In this document: piece by piece, positions 63,301-64,000 of the stretch
Numbering within the stretch: the first letter of the stretch is position 1
How the letters are laid out: every line of letters begins with the position of its first letter
Source: Nocardia concava NBRC 100430
GTDB taxonomy: Bacteria; Actinomycetota; Actinomycetes; Mycobacteriales; Mycobacteriaceae
Reading direction: 5' to 3'
Length of the DNA: 64,000 nt
Assembly: GCF_000308815.1 (NCBI RefSeq)
Contig: NZ_BAFX01000023.1
Coordinates: 1-64,000, forward strand
Position numbers and translations under genes: made by a program
Notes under the pieces: model-generated
Told to the model about the DNA's origin: nothing
Databases searched by the model: none
The model's input: the letters and a program-made list of their open reading frames with translations, nothing else

Positions 63301-64000
63301 TGCCGCACCGGCTCTCGGTCTCGGACTGGGTCTGGACCCGTCGGTCGATTCATTCGGTGCGCGTCGCATCACTGCTCAATTCCCGGGCGGCTTGAGAACT
63401 CTCAGCGATATCGGCACCCACACCGGCTACTACAAGTTCCACGACGGTGACGGCCGCAGTGTTCCGAGTGAATCGCTCTACAACTTCGGCAAGATCGCCG
63501 CCGGCCTGCCGCATGAGGTCATCCCGGAGTTCGCACGCCCCGATCGCTCCGAACTCGGCGACTTCAAACGGACTTTCGGCTCCACCCCGAACGACCCGGC
63601 CCACTTCCGCCCACCGGTCCACGACCCGGTCGAACGTGCTCCGCACGGCTACGACCGCATCGTCGAGGAGCACCGCAACCCCGACCCGGTCGCCGAGCAC
63701 ACGCCGCAGCTCCCGGCAGAGCACCCACCATCGAACGACTGTGGACCGCAGGCTCTTCAGCATGCCCAAGAGCTGACCGGCAACCCGAACATCCACGTCC
63801 CCGACGATCCGCAGATATCCCAGCGGGGCATGTCCGCCGAAGAGCTCGAGAACGCCGCGGGCGCCCACATGCAGCCGATCGATACTCCCGGTGTCCTGGC
63901 CGATCAGCTATACCGCATGGGAGATGGTGCGACCGCCATCGTCGTTGACGAGTACCGCGGCCCCGTCGACACCAACGGCGTCGGTGCCCACGCCTACACC
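60374..64000 (+). CDS. Giant T7SS-type effector with DUF1023 hydrolase and Tox-PL (giant 3), 3' end cut by window
   Basis: 1209 residues visible from ATG 60374, behind GGGAGG; the frame stays open to the last base. The CpnT-like N-terminal domain (1-~310) has GMKWPEGNEDLMWGLADDW near the start, a hydrophobic segment ~117-140 and glycine-zipper segments ~220-290, as in giant 2. After a low-complexity linker comes a DUF1023 alpha/beta-hydrolase (~670-1040) with HPHEIGNADGIPASVRDQAN, a GHSYG nucleophile elbow (Ser908), PRDPV (Asp961) and GTHTGYY (His1016). A Tox-PL domain follows (Cys1123 in NDCGPQ, His1206 in GVGAHAY), its Asp beyond the window. DUF1023 proteins are predicted hydrolases; the substrate is unknown. 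It is divergent from the leftward operon that holds WXG100, YbaB-like and long YezG-like genes. Confidence 0.9.
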   Translation, partial: MIWRPPLVGTLGYLVGMKWPEGNEDLMWGLADDWRSAAAQLQAIKGDIDDAISAVKVAYPEGDGGKEMIKQLETLKSTGDPQALSIDNLVKWFDSVASMADGTGTELEYTKLMFHATLLIMATEMAIAAASLFAAPVEEAAVVAANRVTVRILMKRLINYLVGHEVKWAELTGIKAVLAKFTVAAFNLGAGAAVGAGLGAAPDIAIQAWQRYEGRRTKFDWGEVGTMALAGGVGGLVAAPVGAGLGKGLTSVFSPQKRLGTMTVAGFQTLGTGAVAGLAGWGAVALATGNTELDPRMITAGAVGGLGSHLMKTYGDTKAPAVTNPTDTQLANQAPSSEIHPASVSDIKADTAVHDATNDHGSQNQPGANSPGTAPVGARSVEQTPHADNGNGLTNLQSGGSGPVSQVPASTHNGGAPRVSDVAQPSAPAHTTGGQPAPEGRSGPATATPRSEAPTNPAPAAEAPKAGAAPTRDTGIGTGTQAKATGLEAATPRADADRAQVAPQEHAAGLPPERSETARPTDEQATRTPEGDRTDTARPTDSDRSDTSHTKDGDKPESRIGGRQDDAAADHDATVGKGHDNSDQSSDRANDANHDGHDQPSHDTQQPHDHESHGPAEHPDRPVLPEDRPITDAERLHAQDALDRLGHEADPSTLLHREDTDQAGAHNRARENHEWWHSLTEDQQAAMTRVHPHEIGNADGIPASVRDQANRLSIARDMADLRANNPRVDKFTNRFFDPDGYREYKNLSKTVDNLRLADKLADEYAKENGGHRPPVEVLSYDARAFNGEGRAVVAFGSVDRASTVSYHVPGITTTVRSLKVNLNNSFNHFWETSRNTKDPSEVASIAWIGYDAPSGLPKIFKEMANTDLAKRGGQLLARDLAAFNETRKQNATLPDGAAQPDVHVFGHSYGSTTTSFAGAGGRLSGEVSTITLLGSPGAGPVPHASRFGIGDNVFVASSPRDPVTWIGSSHPDDISRAAPALGLGLGLDPSVDSFGARRITAQFPGGLRTLSDIGTHTGYYKFHDGDGRSVPSESLYNFGKIAAGLPHEVIPEFARPDRSELGDFKRTFGSTPNDPAHFRPPVHDPVERAPHGYDRIVEEHRNPDPVAEHTPQLPAEHPPSNDCGPQALQHAQELTGNPNIHVPDDPQISQRGMSAEELENAAGAHMQPIDTPGVLADQLYRMGDGATAIVVDEYRGPVDTNGVGAHAYT

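Noticed and set aside
1..64000. tRNA, rRNA, insertion sequences, phage attachment sites or riboswitches
   Set aside because: None was recognised on reading both strands; no transposase, integrase or terminal inverted repeats were seen. A covariance-model scan would be needed to exclude small RNAs.

Overview
The window is very GC-rich (about 70% by eye), has strong third-position GC bias, uses GTG starts freely, and carries EspG, PE, PPE-like, EspC-like and WXG100 proteins. It also has a PapA5-type acyltransferase and a pair of 400-residue lipoproteins of a kind common in mycolic-acid actinomycetes. This points to Nocardia or a close relative in the Mycobacteriales. The genus is inferred; no rRNA or tRNA gene was seen.

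Layout. (1) 2-24847: the 3' part (at least 6466 residues) of a giant multidomain effector. It is followed by a 93-residue FAGQLDGSN-family protein, a long YezG-like protein, a PPE-like protein, EspG, an EspD/DUF2694-like protein and a YwqK-type MORN protein. (2) 25009-42456: a WXG100 protein, a YbaB-like protein, a complete 5239-residue giant effector, a second FAGQLDGSN protein and a second YwqK-like protein. (3) 42623-44594: EspC-like, EspA-like and PE-like type VII secretion (T7SS) substrates. (4) 44633-54823: mostly ordinary genes (membrane protein, two lipoproteins, Lrp/AsnC regulator with azlC-azlD, small secreted proteins, PapA5-like acyltransferase), interrupted by a FAGQLDGSN fusion gene and a SUKH-3-like immunity gene. 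(5) 54824-60138: an immunity-like cluster with two short YezG-like genes, two decayed remnants, and a leftward operon (unknown protein, long YezG-like protein, WXG100, YbaB-like, small hypothetical). (6) 60374-64000: the 5' part of a third giant effector, divergent from that operon.

How it fits together. The two giants whose N-termini are visible start with a CpnT-type N-terminal domain (WPEGNED motif and hydrophobic segments). All three carry a papain-like Tox-PL/glutamine-deamidase domain with its visible catalytic residues. Giant 1 adds an apparently dead ADP-ribosyltransferase-like domain, three zincin metallopeptidase domains in tandem, a kinase-like domain and two copies of a roughly 1550-1650-residue module. 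Giant 2 adds two YwqJ-type deaminase domains and two zincins, arranged in mirror order around one copy of that module. Giant 3 adds a DUF1023 alpha/beta-hydrolase. The effector domains are internal, and giants 1 and 2 share a conserved non-toxic C-terminal domain, unlike classical polymorphic toxins with a C-terminal toxin tip. YwqK-, YezG- and SUKH-type genes lie around them as candidate immunity genes. EspG, PE, PPE-like and WXG100 proteins point to ESX/T7SS export, but no ESX core ATPase or membrane component is in the window.

All domain names come from motif recognition by eye, with no database search.
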